Positions 1 to 6,617 are shown, counted from the first letter of the stretch. The stretch: 7,142 bases of DNA from an uncultured Acinetobacter sp. (GCA_900766635.1 CAAFWA010000010.1:1-7142), one strand, 5' to 3'. Translations and numbers: made by a program. The notes: generated by a model from the sequence alone, not told the origin.

Positions 1-1
1 A

Positions 2-799
2 AGCGATTTGCGTAAGTTTAAAGCTGAAGCACGTAAATTTTCATGTCTTACATGTTATGACGCTAGTATGGCCAAAGCCATGGAAATTGCTCAAATTGAT
101 AGCATTTTGATTGGCGATTCATTGGGCATGTCTATTCAAGGCCGTGATTCGACTTTACCTGTAACCGTAGACGATATGGCTTATCATACTGCTGCGGTAC
201 GCCGTGGCAATAGCCATGCCTTTATTATGACTGACTTGCCATTTATGAGTTATGCCACTTTAAATGATGCTTTGCAAAACTCACGCACTGTGATGCAAGC
301 AGGTGCACAAATGGTCAAAATGGAAGGCGGTGCATGGTTGGCTGAAACAGTTGAAGTGTTAACCCGTAACGGTATTCCGGTCTGTGTGCACTTAGGCTTA
401 ACCCCACAGTCGGTGCATGTGTTAGGTGGCTATAAACTCCAAGCACGTACGCGTGAAGCAGCCGATCAACTCATTCGCGACTGTAAAGCCGTAGTGGAAG
501 CAGGGGCTGCAGTGTTATTGCTTGAATGTGTACCTGCACAGCTTGGTCAAGAAATTACTGAATTATTCCCACATACGCCTGTGATTGGTATTGGTGCAGG
601 CAATGCCACCGATGGTCAAGTGCTTGTCGTGCAAGATATGCTCGGTTTAACTTTTGGCCGTGTTGCCAAATTTGTGCGCAATTTTATGAAAGAGCAAGCA
701 GGGGAAACGGCCATTTTAGATGCTTTTAAAGCCTATCATGGTGCAGTATTAGACGGATCTTTTCCAGCCAAAGAACACACCTTTCAGGTAGAGTTATAA
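2..799 (+). CDS. panB: 3-methyl-2-oxobutanoate hydroxymethyltransferase, 5' partial
   Basis: PanB (ketopantoate hydroxymethyltransferase) transfers a hydroxymethyl group from 5,10-methylene-tetrahydrofolate to 2-oxoisovalerate, giving ketopantoate, the first committed step of pantothenate synthesis in the cytoplasm. The frame is open from base 2 (S-D-L-R-K-F-K), so the true start lies a few codons outside the window. The TTG at position 8 is an internal Leu, not a start. Aligned to E. coli PanB by recall, the Mg-binding and catalytic residues are all present at a constant offset of 8: Asp45 (in IGDSLGM), Asp84 (in TDLPF), Glu114 (in KMEGG) and Glu181 (in LLECVP), falling at 37, 76, 106 and 173 counting from the Leu at base 8. 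The glycine-rich IGIGAGN segment is also intact. It is the first visible gene of the unit and stops 3 nt before panC, so the two are very probably cotranscribed. The promoter is not in the window. Confidence 0.96.
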   Translation, partial: SDLRKFKAEARKFSCLTCYDASMAKAMEIAQIDSILIGDSLGMSIQGRDSTLPVTVDDMAYHTAAVRRGNSHAFIMTDLPFMSYATLNDALQNSRTVMQAGAQMVKMEGGAWLAETVEVLTRNGIPVCVHLGLTPQSVHVLGGYKLQARTREAADQLIRDCKAVVEAGAAVLLLECVPAQLGQEITELFPHTPVIGIGAGNATDGQVLVVQDMLGLTFGRVAKFVRNFMKEQAGETAILDAFKAYHGAVLDGSFPAKEHTFQVEL

Positions 800-802
800 A
801 CC

Positions 803-1651
803 ATGAAAACAGAAACCACGATTCAAGGCTTAAGTGCATCATTAAGCCCAGCACGTTCAGCACGCAAAATTATTGGTTTTGTCCCAACCATGGGCAATTT
901 ACACCAAGGTCATTTAAACCTTGTACGTGAAGCGAAGAAACTTTGTGATGTGGTTGTGGTCAGTATCTTCGTGAATCCAATTCAATTTGGTCCAAATGAA
1001 GACTTTGATAACTATCCACGCACCTTAGAGCAAGATCAGCGTTTATTGGCAGAAGTGGGCTGTGACATTGTTTTTGCACCAACCGTTGAGCAAATGTATG
1101 GTCATCAACCGCGTTTAACCAATATTTCAGTCAGTGGTATTACTGAAGATTTATGTGGCTTACAGCGTCCGGGGCATTTTGATGGCGTAGCGGTGGTGGT
1201 GACCAAATTGTTTAATATGGTGCAGCCAAAATATGCGTTCTTTGGCGAAAAAGATTATCAACAATTGGCAGTGATTCGTCAGTTTGTCCGTGATCTCAAT
1301 ATTCCGCTTGAAGTGATTGGTGTACCGATTGCCCGTGCTGAAGACGGTTTGGCGTTAAGTTCACGTAATGGTTATTTAAGTGCCGAGCATCGTGCAATTG
1401 CTCCAACTATTTATCAAAGCTTAAAAACGGCGGAAGCCAAACTTCACGCTAAACACGCTTTAGCAGAGGTCTTGGCTGAGTTACGTCAAACCTTAACTGC
1501 TGCAGGTTTTGTGGTCGATTATGTTGAAGCACGTACGCCTGAACTACAAAAAATTGAGCAATTTGAACAAGACATTGTGTTATTTGTAGCTGCAAAACTT
1601 GGTGCAACACGTTTAATCGACAACTTACAGGTTAAATATCACGCCGAATAA
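803..1651 (+). CDS. panC: pantothenate synthetase (pantoate--beta-alanine ligase)
   Basis: PanC condenses pantoate with beta-alanine using ATP, through a pantoyl-adenylate intermediate, to make pantothenate. The 282-residue length is normal for the family. Visible motifs are the HIGH-like nucleotide-binding signature [11 protein letters not shown] (residues 28-38), the [13 protein letters not shown] pantoate-binding region (56-68), RPGHFDG (122-128), GEKDYQQ (148-154) and the KMSKS-like LSSRNGYL (185-192). The start is the ATG 3 nt after the panB stop, with an AGG-containing purine stretch at 786-793 inside the end of panB as ribosome binding site. PanB and PanC act in the same pathway, separated only by ketopantoate reductase (PanE or IlvC), and the beta-alanine supplier PanD is not encoded here. 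Nothing suggests truncation or transfer. Confidence 0.97.
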   Translation: MKTETTIQGLSASLSPARSARKIIGFVPTMGNLHQGHLNLVREAKKLCDVVVVSIFVNPIQFGPNEDFDNYPRTLEQDQRLLAEVGCDIVFAPTVEQMYGHQPRLTNISVSGITEDLCGLQRPGHFDGVAVVVTKLFNMVQPKYAFFGEKDYQQLAVIRQFVRDLNIPLEVIGVPIARAEDGLALSSRNGYLSAEHRAIAPTIYQSLKTAEAKLHAKHALAEVLAELRQTLTAAGFVVDYVEARTPELQKIEQFEQDIVLFVAAKLGATRLIDNLQVKYHAE

Positions 1652-1666
1652 GTCGGAGAGCAATGC

Positions 1667-2518
1667 ATGAAGCGTATTTTAATCGTCACAGGACAATCAG
1701 GCTCGGGTAAGTCATCGGCATTACAAGTGTTAGAAGACTTGGGCTATTACTGTATTGATAATTTACCCTTGGCATTGCTCCCTGAAATTGTTGCTAAGCT
1801 TGACCACGAAAATAATTTAGAACTCCTCGCTTTAGGGGTAGATGTTCGAAGTACGCGGGCTGATTTACAAGAATTTGATGACGTTTTTGCATCATTACAA
1901 CAGCATGGTGATGTTGAGGTGATTTTTTTAAGTTGCCAAGACAAAGAACTATTTGCTCGTTTTAGTGCGTCACGTCGCCCGCATCCGCTCTCAAATCGTT
2001 TTCAAAGTCTAAGTGTCTGTATTGAAGAAGAAAAAAAATTACTGATTCCAATTCAAGTACGTGCAACGGTGAGTATTGATACCACAGATAAAAGCGTGCA
2101 TGATTTAAAGCATGTTTTGTTATCCAAACTAGGTCAAAACGAACGCTTGGTGCTCATTTTACAATCGTTTGGTTACAAGCACGGTATTCCCATGGATGCC
2201 GATTATGTTTTTGATGTTAGACATTTACCCAATCCCCATTGGGATTTAAACTTACGTCAATACTCGGGACTTGATCAAGCGGTCAAAGATTTTTTAGGCG
2301 CAAGTGATCAAGTCCATGACATGTTTAATGATATTTACCAATTTTTAGAAAAATGGTTGCCGACCTTTGCCGAAGGGCATCGTCATTATATGACGGTATC
2401 GATTGGCTGTACGGGTGGGCAACACCGTTCTGTATATATTGTAGATAGACTCAGGCGCGCCCTTGAGGCAAAATGGTCTATTCAAGTCCTCCACCGAGAA
2501 ATGAAGCACTGGTCATGA
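1667..2518 (+). CDS. rapZ: RapZ (YvcJ family) P-loop nucleotide-binding protein / RNase adapter
   Basis: In E. coli, RapZ binds the small RNA GlmZ and directs RNase E to it, adjusting glucosamine-6-phosphate synthase levels; many homologues are known only as P-loop ATP/GTP-binding proteins. The 283 residues match the family length (284 in E. coli). The N-terminal kinase-like domain has a Walker A motif GQSGSGKS (residues 9-16), the YYCIDNLP segment (27-34), VDVRS (58-62) and a conserved SRRPHPLS. The C-terminal domain carries the signature [11 protein letters not shown]. The start is the ATG at 1667, 8 nt after a GGAG at 1655-1658; an ATG at 1663 is in another frame. The stop overlaps the NPr start in an ATGA, so the two are probably translationally coupled. 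The extreme C-terminus ends MKHWS and lacks the Lys/Arg-rich tail that E. coli RapZ uses to bind RNA, so the GlmZ-adapter role should not be assumed. Confidence 0.95.
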   Translation: MKRILIVTGQSGSGKSSALQVLEDLGYYCIDNLPLALLPEIVAKLDHENNLELLALGVDVRSTRADLQEFDDVFASLQQHGDVEVIFLSCQDKELFARFSASRRPHPLSNRFQSLSVCIEEEKKLLIPIQVRATVSIDTTDKSVHDLKHVLLSKLGQNERLVLILQSFGYKHGIPMDADYVFDVRHLPNPHWDLNLRQYSGLDQAVKDFLGASDQVHDMFNDIYQFLEKWLPTFAEGHRHYMTVSIGCTGGQHRSVYIVDRLRRALEAKWSIQVLHREMKHWS

Positions 2519-2784
2519 TCGACACAACTGTTGACGTAATGAATAAACTAGGTTTACATGCGCGTGCATCGGGTAAGCTGATTGAAGTCACCACCAAATT
2601 TCGTTCATCGATTCAAATTGGTAAAGGTGACAAATTGGTCGATGCCAAAAATATTATGTCTTTGCTGATGCTTGGGGCGGGCAAGGGCACAACTTTACGC
2701 TTAGTGATTGATGGGGCAGATGAAGAAAAAGCATTGTCTGACATTCAAGCACTCTTTGCAGCAAAATTTTACGAGGCAGATTAA
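2515..2784 (+). CDS. ptsO: HPr-family phosphocarrier, NPr/PtsO type
   Basis: NPr is the HPr-like phosphocarrier of the nitrogen-related phosphotransferase system, passing phosphate from EI-Ntr (PtsP) to EIIA-Ntr (PtsN) as a regulatory relay rather than for sugar import. The 89-residue protein has the active-site stretch NKLGLHARA with the phosphorylatable His at residue 15, the normal HPr position. It also has the NPr-like helix LLMLGAGKG after residue 49. The position equivalent to regulatory Ser46 of Gram-positive HPr is Asn46 (AKNIM). The start at 2515 makes an ATGA overlap with the rapZ stop and gives the standard length. An in-frame ATG at 2473 would add 14 residues ahead of the conserved fold, inside rapZ, and was not chosen. 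The rapZ-npr pair is as in E. coli, but here it follows panBC instead of rpoN-hpf-ptsN. Confidence 0.92.
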   Translation: MIDTTVDVMNKLGLHARASGKLIEVTTKFRSSIQIGKGDKLVDAKNIMSLLMLGAGKGTTLRLVIDGADEEKALSDIQALFAAKFYEAD

Positions 2785-2786
2785 TC

Positions 2787-3320
2787 GTGGCACGTCGACC
2801 AACCCGTTTTACCGAAGATGACTTTGAATCTTTGGAAGGACGAGCAAGTAAAACCGAACAGAAAAAAGCCGTGCAACGTATGGCGGCTTTAGGTGAGCAA
2901 CTTGCACAGCTAAGTACCAAGCAAATTAAAGATCTCCCAGTCGAAGAACGCCTGATTGATGCACTTCTTGATGTGCAAGTGATTACCTCGCATGAGGCAC
3001 GTCGTCGTCAATTTCAACGTATTGGTAAATTATTACGTAATGAAGATGAAAGTGTCATTTTATCGTATTTGACCCCAAAACAAGGGGCGAAAAAGACTGC
3101 ACAGTTACAGCGTTGGGTGGATCGTATGATTAACCAAGGCGAGCCTGTGATTAAAGAGTTTATGAAAGCGCATAATGCAGCTGAGCACCATCCAATTCGT
3201 CAACACATTTTGCGTATTCACCGTGATATCGCCAAACAAGTGTCGGAAGAAGAATTGGCTGCATCAAAGCTCAAATTATTTAACTACATTCAGCAAGTGG
3301 TTTTAATTTCGGATAATTAA
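2787..3320 (+). CDS. darP: ribosome-associated protein DarP/YjgA (DUF615)
   Basis: This is a 177-residue, highly charged DUF615 protein. The E. coli member YjgA, renamed DarP, associates with late 50S precursors and helps large-subunit maturation. The family is recognised by the SKTEQKK segment near residue 21, the central RRRQFQRIGKLLR block around residues 72-84, the RWVDRMINQG segment and the LFNYIQQV C-terminus, all of which match E. coli YjgA by recall. The start is GTG at 2787, 2 nt after the NPr stop and 10 nt after a GAGG at 2773-2776; the next residues (ARRPTRF) resemble other gammaproteobacterial DarP N-termini. It is the last gene of the unit and is followed at once by a rho-independent terminator. 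A ribosome-assembly factor behind pantothenate and PTS-Ntr genes suggests shared growth-linked expression; that is inference. Confidence 0.92.
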   Translation: MARRPTRFTEDDFESLEGRASKTEQKKAVQRMAALGEQLAQLSTKQIKDLPVEERLIDALLDVQVITSHEARRRQFQRIGKLLRNEDESVILSYLTPKQGAKKTAQLQRWVDRMINQGEPVIKEFMKAHNAAEHHPIRQHILRIHRDIAKQVSEEELAASKLKLFNYIQQVVLISDN

Positions 3321-3346
3321 AAAAAGCGGCTTTGGCCGCTTTTTTT
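3321..3346 (+). terminator. rho-independent terminator after darP
   Basis: AGCGGC (3325-3330) and GCCGCT (3335-3340) form a GC-rich stem around a TTTG loop. The stem is followed by a T run (3340-3346) and preceded by four A's, extending the symmetry. It starts directly after the darP TAA and closes the panB-darP unit, separating it from thrS. Confidence 0.92.
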
Positions 3347-3357
3347 ATACTGAAAGG

Positions 3358-3386
3358 TTTAATCATAGGGTTAAGCCGTGTAAAAT
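3358..3386 (+). promoter_or_regulatory. possible thrS promoter (weak match)
   Basis: TAAAAT (3381-3386) could serve as a -10 box, with TTTAAT (3358-3363) 17 bp upstream as a poor -35. It lies just after the darP terminator, where a thrS promoter is expected, and would give a leader of roughly 100 nt containing both hairpins described below. The -35 matches consensus at only three of six positions, so this is a candidate only. Confidence 0.3.
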
Positions 3387-3422
3387 TCGAGACGATTTTT
3401 ATTTATCCACCGTTTTTATCTT

Positions 3423-3439
3423 TTGAGGAATTTCCTCGA
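3423..3439 (+). promoter_or_regulatory. leader hairpin / palindrome upstream of thrS
   Basis: A perfect 13-nt palindrome GAGGAATTTCCTC (3425-3437) extends by one G-U and one U-A pair into a 17-nt hairpin. It lies 59-75 nt upstream of the thrS start, where the E. coli thrS leader has its second (distal) stem-loop. It could be part of the same RNA operator or a protein-binding site; its loop does not resemble an anticodon loop. Confidence 0.4.
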
Positions 3440-3451
3440 TCATAATCTCGC

Positions 3452-3482
3452 GGTGATATGCTCCATGGTACGGGGCATCACT
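3452..3482 (+). promoter_or_regulatory. thrS translational operator mimicking the tRNA-Thr anticodon arm
   Basis: ATGCTCC (3458-3464) pairs with GGGGCAT (3472-3478) in a 7-bp stem with one G-U pair. Below a two-nucleotide bulge, GGTG (3452-3455) pairs with CACT (3479-3482). The loop is exactly seven bases, AUGGUAC, so in tRNA numbering it has U33, G34-G35-U36 and A37, which is a tRNA-Thr(GGU) anticodon loop. The thrS SD follows 4 nt later. In E. coli, ThrRS represses its own mRNA by binding a leader stem-loop that copies the tRNA-Thr anticodon arm about 30 nt ahead of the start codon, blocking the ribosome. Here the G35 and U36 equivalents fall at -30 and -29. Pairing and loop are seen directly; autoregulation is inferred by analogy. 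Confidence 0.75.
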
Positions 3483-3497
3483 CCTTAAGGATTTTTT

Positions 3498-5420
3498 ATG
3501 CCAATTATCACTTTGCCAAATGGCGATCAAAAACAGTTTGATCAAGCCGTATCTGTAATGGACGTTGCCTTAAGCATTGGTCCTGGTCTTGCAAAAAATA
3601 CAGTTGCAGGACGTGTCAATGGTCAACTCGTTGATGCCTGCGATCTGATTACCGAAGATGCGACCTTACAAATTATTACGCCTAAAGATGAAGATGGTGT
3701 ACACATCATTCGTCACTCTTGCGCACACTTAGTGGGTCATGCAGTTAAGCAATTGTTCCCTGAAGCGAAGATGGTGATTGGTCCTGTCATCGAAGATGGT
3801 TTCTATTACGATATCTTCAGCGAAAAGCCATTTACCCCAGAAGATATGGCAGCCATCGAAGAGCGTATGAAAAAGCTCATCGATCAAGATTATGATGTCA
3901 TTAAAAAAATGACGCCACGTGATGAGGTGATTGCAGAGTTCACCAAACGTGGCGAAGATTATAAATTACGCTTGATTGCAGACATGCCTGAAGAAACCGA
4001 AATGGGCTTGTACTACCATCAAGATTATTTGGATATGTGCCGTGGTCCACACGTGCCCAATACCAAATTCTTAAAAGCATTCAAACTTACCAAAATGTCC
4101 GGCGCATACTGGCGTGGTGATGCGAAAAACGAACAATTACAGCGTATTTATGGTACGGCTTGGGCAGATAAAAAACAGCTTGCTGCGTATATCAAACGTA
4201 TCGAAGAAGCTGAAAAACGCGATCACCGTAAAATTGGTAAAGCGCTTGATCTGTTCCATATGCAAGAAGAAGCACCGGGTATGGTGTTCTGGCATCCAAA
4301 TGGTTGGACCATTTACCAAGTACTTGAGCAATACATGCGTAAAGTACAACAAGACAATGGCTATGAAGAAATTCGTACCCCGCAAGTGGTTGATTTCACT
4401 TTATGGGAAAAATCAGGACATGCTGCAAACTACGCAGACAACATGTTTACCACCCATTCTGAAAATCGTAACTATGCAGTAAAACCAATGAACTGCCCAT
4501 GTCACGTGCAAGTATTTAACCAAGGGTTAAAGTCTTATCGTGATTTACCAGTACGTTTAGCAGAGTTTGGTTCATGTCACCGTAACGAACCATCAGGTTC
4601 ATTACACGGGATTATGCGTGTACGTGGCTTTACCCAAGATGATGCGCATATTTTCTGTACCAAAGAACAAATTGGTCAAGAAGTTGCCGATTTCATTAAA
4701 TTGACTTTAGATGTTTATAAAGACTTTGGCTTTGAAGATGTACAAATGAAACTCTCTACACGTCCTGAAAAACGTGTTGGTGATGATGCACTTTGGGATA
4801 TGGCGGAAAAATCATTAGCTGATGCTTTAGATGCTGCAGGTCTTGAGTGGGAATTACAACCGGGCGAGGGTGCATTCTACGGTCCGAAAATTGAATTCTC
4901 TTTAAAAGACTGCTTAGGTCGTGTATGGCAATGTGGTACTATTCAGTGTGACTTTAACTTACCAGAGCGTTTAGATGCATCGTATGTCACTGAAGACAAC
5001 GACCGTGATCAGCCTGTGATGTTACACCGTGCGATCTTAGGTAGCTTCGAACGTTTCATTGGTATTTTAATTGAGCACTATGCAGGCTTTATGCCACCTT
5101 GGTTGGCACCCGTGCAAGCATGCGTAATGAACATTACCGATTCACAAGCTGAGGCATGTGAGTCAGTCGTCGCAAAACTTAAAGAAAGCGGTATCCGTGC
5201 GATTTCAGACTTGAGAAATGAGAAAATCGGCTTTAAGATTCGTGAACGTACCTTAGAGCGTATTCCTTACTTATTGGTTTTAGGTGACCGTGAAGTTGAG
5301 GAAGGTACAGTGAATGTGCGTACCCGCTCAGGGAAAAATTTGGGTACTATGTCAATCGATGCTTTCGTTGACTTAGTGAAAGTAGCCGTTGCCGAACGCG
5401 GCCGGTACATTGTGGAGTAA
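3498..5420 (+). CDS. thrS: threonyl-tRNA synthetase
   Basis: ThrRS charges tRNA-Thr with threonine and removes mischarged serine. The 640 residues match the bacterial length (642 in E. coli). Domains in order are: TGS (about 1-62); the editing domain, with His73 and His77 in HSCAH and the CRGPH pair Cys181/His185; the class II catalytic core (about 240-535), with zinc ligands Cys333 (MNCPCH), His384 (DDAHIF) and His510 (MLHRAI), motif 2 around CHRNEPSG, and motif 3 [11 protein letters not shown]; and the C-terminal anticodon-binding domain (about 540-640). The start ATG has TAAGGA (3486-3491) as SD, 6 nt upstream. The leader contains a tRNA-Thr-like hairpin suggesting autoregulation. infC begins 5 nt after the stop, the conserved bacterial thrS-infC arrangement. 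Confidence 0.98.
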   Translation: MPIITLPNGDQKQFDQAVSVMDVALSIGPGLAKNTVAGRVNGQLVDACDLITEDATLQIITPKDEDGVHIIRHSCAHLVGHAVKQLFPEAKMVIGPVIEDGFYYDIFSEKPFTPEDMAAIEERMKKLIDQDYDVIKKMTPRDEVIAEFTKRGEDYKLRLIADMPEETEMGLYYHQDYLDMCRGPHVPNTKFLKAFKLTKMSGAYWRGDAKNEQLQRIYGTAWADKKQLAAYIKRIEEAEKRDHRKIGKALDLFHMQEEAPGMVFWHPNGWTIYQVLEQYMRKVQQDNGYEEIRTPQVVDFTLWEKSGHAANYADNMFTTHSENRNYAVKPMNCPCHVQVFNQGLKSYRDLPVRLAEFGSCHRNEPSGSLHGIMRVRGFTQDDAHIFCTKEQIGQEVADFIKLTLDVYKDFGFEDVQMKLSTRPEKRVGDDALWDMAEKSLADALDAAGLEWELQPGEGAFYGPKIEFSLKDCLGRVWQCGTIQCDFNLPERLDASYVTEDNDRDQPVMLHRAILGSFERFIGILIEHYAGFMPPWLAPVQACVMNITDSQAEACESVVAKLKESGIRAISDLRNEKIGFKIRERTLERIPYLLVLGDREVEEGTVNVRTRSGKNLGTMSIDAFVDLVKVAVAERGRYIVE

Positions 5421-5428
5421 CAGCGATT
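5414..5428 (+). promoter_or_regulatory. infC ribosome binding site and ATT start codon
   Basis: GGAG (5414-5417), overlapping the end of thrS, lies 8 nt before an ATT at 5426-5428. This SD fixes the infC start at ATT rather than the later in-frame TTG at 5477. An AUU start is a known hallmark of infC in many bacteria: IF3 discriminates against non-canonical starts, so it lowers its own translation when abundant. Confidence 0.88.
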
Positions 5429-5974
5429 AAACAGCCTGACCGTAATCAACAGGGCGGTAAATCAAACCGTCCTGCTTTGAATGATGAAATTCGTGCTAAA
5501 GAAGTTCGTCTTGTAGACGAAAATGGTGAGCAAAAAGGTATCGTAAGCTTAAACGATGCTTTACGTGCAGCAGAAGCTGCTGATCTTGACTTGGTTGAGA
5601 TTGTAGCCAATGCCGAGCCACCAGTTTGTAAAATCATGGACTTTAACAAGCATTTGTTTGACCTTAAACAAAAGCAGAAAGAAGCGAAGAAAAAACAACA
5701 TCAAGTACAGGTGAAAGAAATCAAACTCCGCCCTGGTACTGATGTTGGTGATTACAACGTAAAATTACGTGCAATCATCAAGTTCCTTGAAGAGGGGAAC
5801 AAGGTGAAAATCACTTTACGCTTCCGTGGTCGTGAAATGGCACATCAACAACTAGGTTTAGCACAATTACAAAAAGTTGAAGCTGACGTAGTTGACTATG
5901 GTGTTGTTGAACAAGCACCAAAGATGGAAGGTCGTCAAATGGGTATGCTACTTGGACCGAAAAAGAAAAAGTAA
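5426..5974 (+). CDS. infC: translation initiation factor IF-3 (ATT start)
   Basis: IF3 binds the 30S subunit, keeps it free of 50S, and checks start codon and initiator tRNA pairing. Read from ATT at 5426 the protein has 182 residues (180 in E. coli) and begins [19 protein letters not shown], an extension matching Acinetobacter IF3 by recall. A start at the TTG at 5477 would lose 17 residues of this conserved tail. The N-domain includes [11 protein letters not shown] (19-29) and [13 protein letters not shown] Lys-rich helical linker runs about 78-98, and the C-domain includes [26 protein letters not shown] and the terminal [14 protein letters not shown]. The non-canonical start implies the classic negative autoregulation. 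thrS lies upstream, 5 nt away, but a terminator follows directly, so the usual downstream partners rpmI-rplT are not adjacent here. Confidence 0.96.
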   Translation: MKQPDRNQQGGKSNRPALNDEIRAKEVRLVDENGEQKGIVSLNDALRAAEAADLDLVEIVANAEPPVCKIMDFNKHLFDLKQKQKEAKKKQHQVQVKEIKLRPGTDVGDYNVKLRAIIKFLEEGNKVKITLRFRGREMAHQQLGLAQLQKVEADVVDYGVVEQAPKMEGRQMGMLLGPKKKK

Positions 5975-5983
5975 GCACCTATG

Positions 5984-6017
5984 ATAAAAAAGCGCTGCAA
6001 TTGCAGCGCTTTTTTAT
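5984..6017. terminator. bidirectional terminator between infC and hsp20
   Basis: A perfect 34-base palindrome centred between 6000 and 6001, with AGCGCTGC/GCAGCGCT arms around AATT, flanked by an A run on the left and a T run on the right. It therefore reads as a rho-independent terminator on both strands, ending thrS-infC transcripts from the left and hsp20 transcripts from the right. Confidence 0.93.
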
Positions 6018-6020
6018 GTG

Positions 6021-6485
6021 TTATTCAGTCACGATGTCACGACTGACTGTTTCGATTTGCTCAAGTTTACGTCCAATTGGAATTTGGCGTGGTAGTTTTT
6101 CTTCAGGAACAATACGTTGTAAATCAATCGATAATAAGCCATTTACATAGTCAGCTTGTTGTACTTCGATATATTCATCTAAACGTAATGACAGCTTAAA
6201 TGCACGACGTGCAATGCCTTTATGTAAAAATTCAACCTGTGTGGTGTCTTGCGCTTTAGGGTGTGCACTAATGCTTAACACACGGTTTTCAAGATGAATG
6301 GCAAGTTCATCTTGTTCAAAGCCTGCTGCAGCTACCACAATACGGTACGCATTCTCACCACGCTTTTCGATGTTGTATGGTGGATAGTTTGGGGTATCGC
6401 TTTGCATGGCATAATCAAAAAAGTCATTTAAGCGATCAAAGCCAATACCACGACGAAACAATGGGCTTAAAGTCATATTACTCAT
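6021..6485 (-). CDS. small heat-shock protein, Hsp20/IbpA family
   Basis: This is a 154-residue alpha-crystallin-type chaperone. Small heat-shock proteins bind unfolding proteins without ATP and hold them for refolding by DnaK/ClpB. The N-terminus LSPLFRRGIGFDRL (6-19) and the PPYNIE entry into the alpha-crystallin domain (35-40) closely resemble E. coli IbpA. The domain runs to about residue 128, with AGFEQDEL (54-61) and the VNGLLSIDL strand (114-122). The C-terminal IPI (135-137) is the I-x-I/V motif that links subunits into oligomers. A longer tail than in IbpA (to 154) ends in VSRDIVTE. The start is the ATG at 6485-6483, 8 nt after a perfect AGGAGG (6499-6494); a second Met at codon 4 is less well placed. 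It converges on infC and shares its terminator. Regulation is probably by a thermometer hairpin over the SD. The specific name ibpA is likely but not proven. Confidence 0.93.
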   Translation of the reverse strand: MSNMTLSPLFRRGIGFDRLNDFFDYAMQSDTPNYPPYNIEKRGENAYRIVVAAAGFEQDELAIHLENRVLSISAHPKAQDTTQVEFLHKGIARRAFKLSLRLDEYIEVQQADYVNGLLSIDLQRIVPEEKLPRQIPIGRKLEQIETVSRDIVTE

Positions 6486-6491
6486 GAATAA

Positions 6492-6514
6492 AACCTCCTA
6501 CGAGTAGCAAAGTC
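6492..6514 (-). promoter_or_regulatory. ROSE-like RNA thermometer hairpin covering the hsp20 SD
   Basis: In the hsp20 mRNA the sequence UUGCU, a six-base spacer ACUCGU, then AGGAGG occurs 8 nt before the start codon. UUGCU pairs with AGGA leaving one G opposite or bulged, the hallmark of ROSE elements. The stem continues outward with U-G, C-G, A-U and a final G-U pair, so all of AGGAGG is sequestered in an imperfect, heat-labile helix. ROSE elements control ibpA and other small heat-shock genes by melting on temperature rise. Sequence and pairing are seen directly; thermosensing is inferred from the family. Confidence 0.75.
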
Positions 6515-6526
6515 ATATAAATAAGT

Positions 6527-6550
6527 GGTTGTAATGGAAGATTCACAACC
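6527..6550 (-). promoter_or_regulatory. second stem-loop of the hsp20 5' UTR
   Basis: GGTTGT and ACAACC (6527-6532 and 6545-6550) form a 6-bp stem around a 12-nt loop in the leader RNA. ROSE leaders usually carry one or more stable upstream hairpins that help fold the thermometer, and this one is well placed for that role. Confidence 0.5.
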
Positions 6551-6557
6551 TGACGCT

Positions 6558-6579
6558 CAACATCCAAATAGATCGTTTG
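6558..6579 (-). promoter_or_regulatory. 5'-most stem-loop of the hsp20 5' UTR
   Basis: In the minus-strand RNA, CAA-C-AUC (with two single bulged bases) pairs with GAUGUUG around a UAUUUG loop. This gives seven pairs starting close to the predicted transcript start (~6580). It would complete a three-hairpin leader of about 95 nt. Support is by hand pairing only. Confidence 0.4.
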
Positions 6580-6586
6580 CGTAATT

Positions 6587-6617
6587 TTTATATAAGTATG
6601 GTGTGTAAAATTTCAAG
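6587..6617 (-). promoter_or_regulatory. hsp20 promoter
   Basis: On the minus strand, CTTGAAA (6617-6611) is a full match to the sigma-32 -35 element and also contains TTGAAA, a good sigma-70 -35. TATAAA (6592-6587) lies 18 bp further on as a -10. A sigma-32 -10 (CCCCATNT-like) at the usual 11-16 bp spacing is not evident; the closest, CACCATAC, sits only 7 bp away. A housekeeping promoter with thermometer control is the simpler reading. Predicted start near 6580. Confidence 0.55.

Noticed and set aside
2473..2514. Upstream in-frame ATG giving a 103-residue NPr.
   Set aside because: The extra 14 residues lie inside rapZ and precede the conserved HPr fold; the 2515 start places the active His at residue 15 and forms an ATGA overlap.
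3458..3488. Short leader ORFs beginning at ATG 3458 or ATG 3465 upstream of thrS.
   Set aside because: Neither has a Shine-Dalgarno sequence; the first runs into thrS out of frame, the second has 7 codons and no threonine enrichment expected of an attenuator. The bases are explained by the operator hairpin.
4137..4385. Antisense and alternate-frame open frames inside thrS (and similar ones in rapZ, npr/darP and infC).
   Set aside because: They overlap strongly conserved genes, lack recognisable domains or ribosome binding sites, and follow from the coding strand's codon use.
6596..6617. Sigma-32 heat-shock promoter for hsp20 (CTTGAAA plus CACCATAC).
   Set aside because: The -35 is perfect but the only CCCCAT-like -10 is 7 bp away instead of 11-16; a TTGAAA/TATAAA sigma-70 pair at 18 bp explains the region better. 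Kept only as a note.
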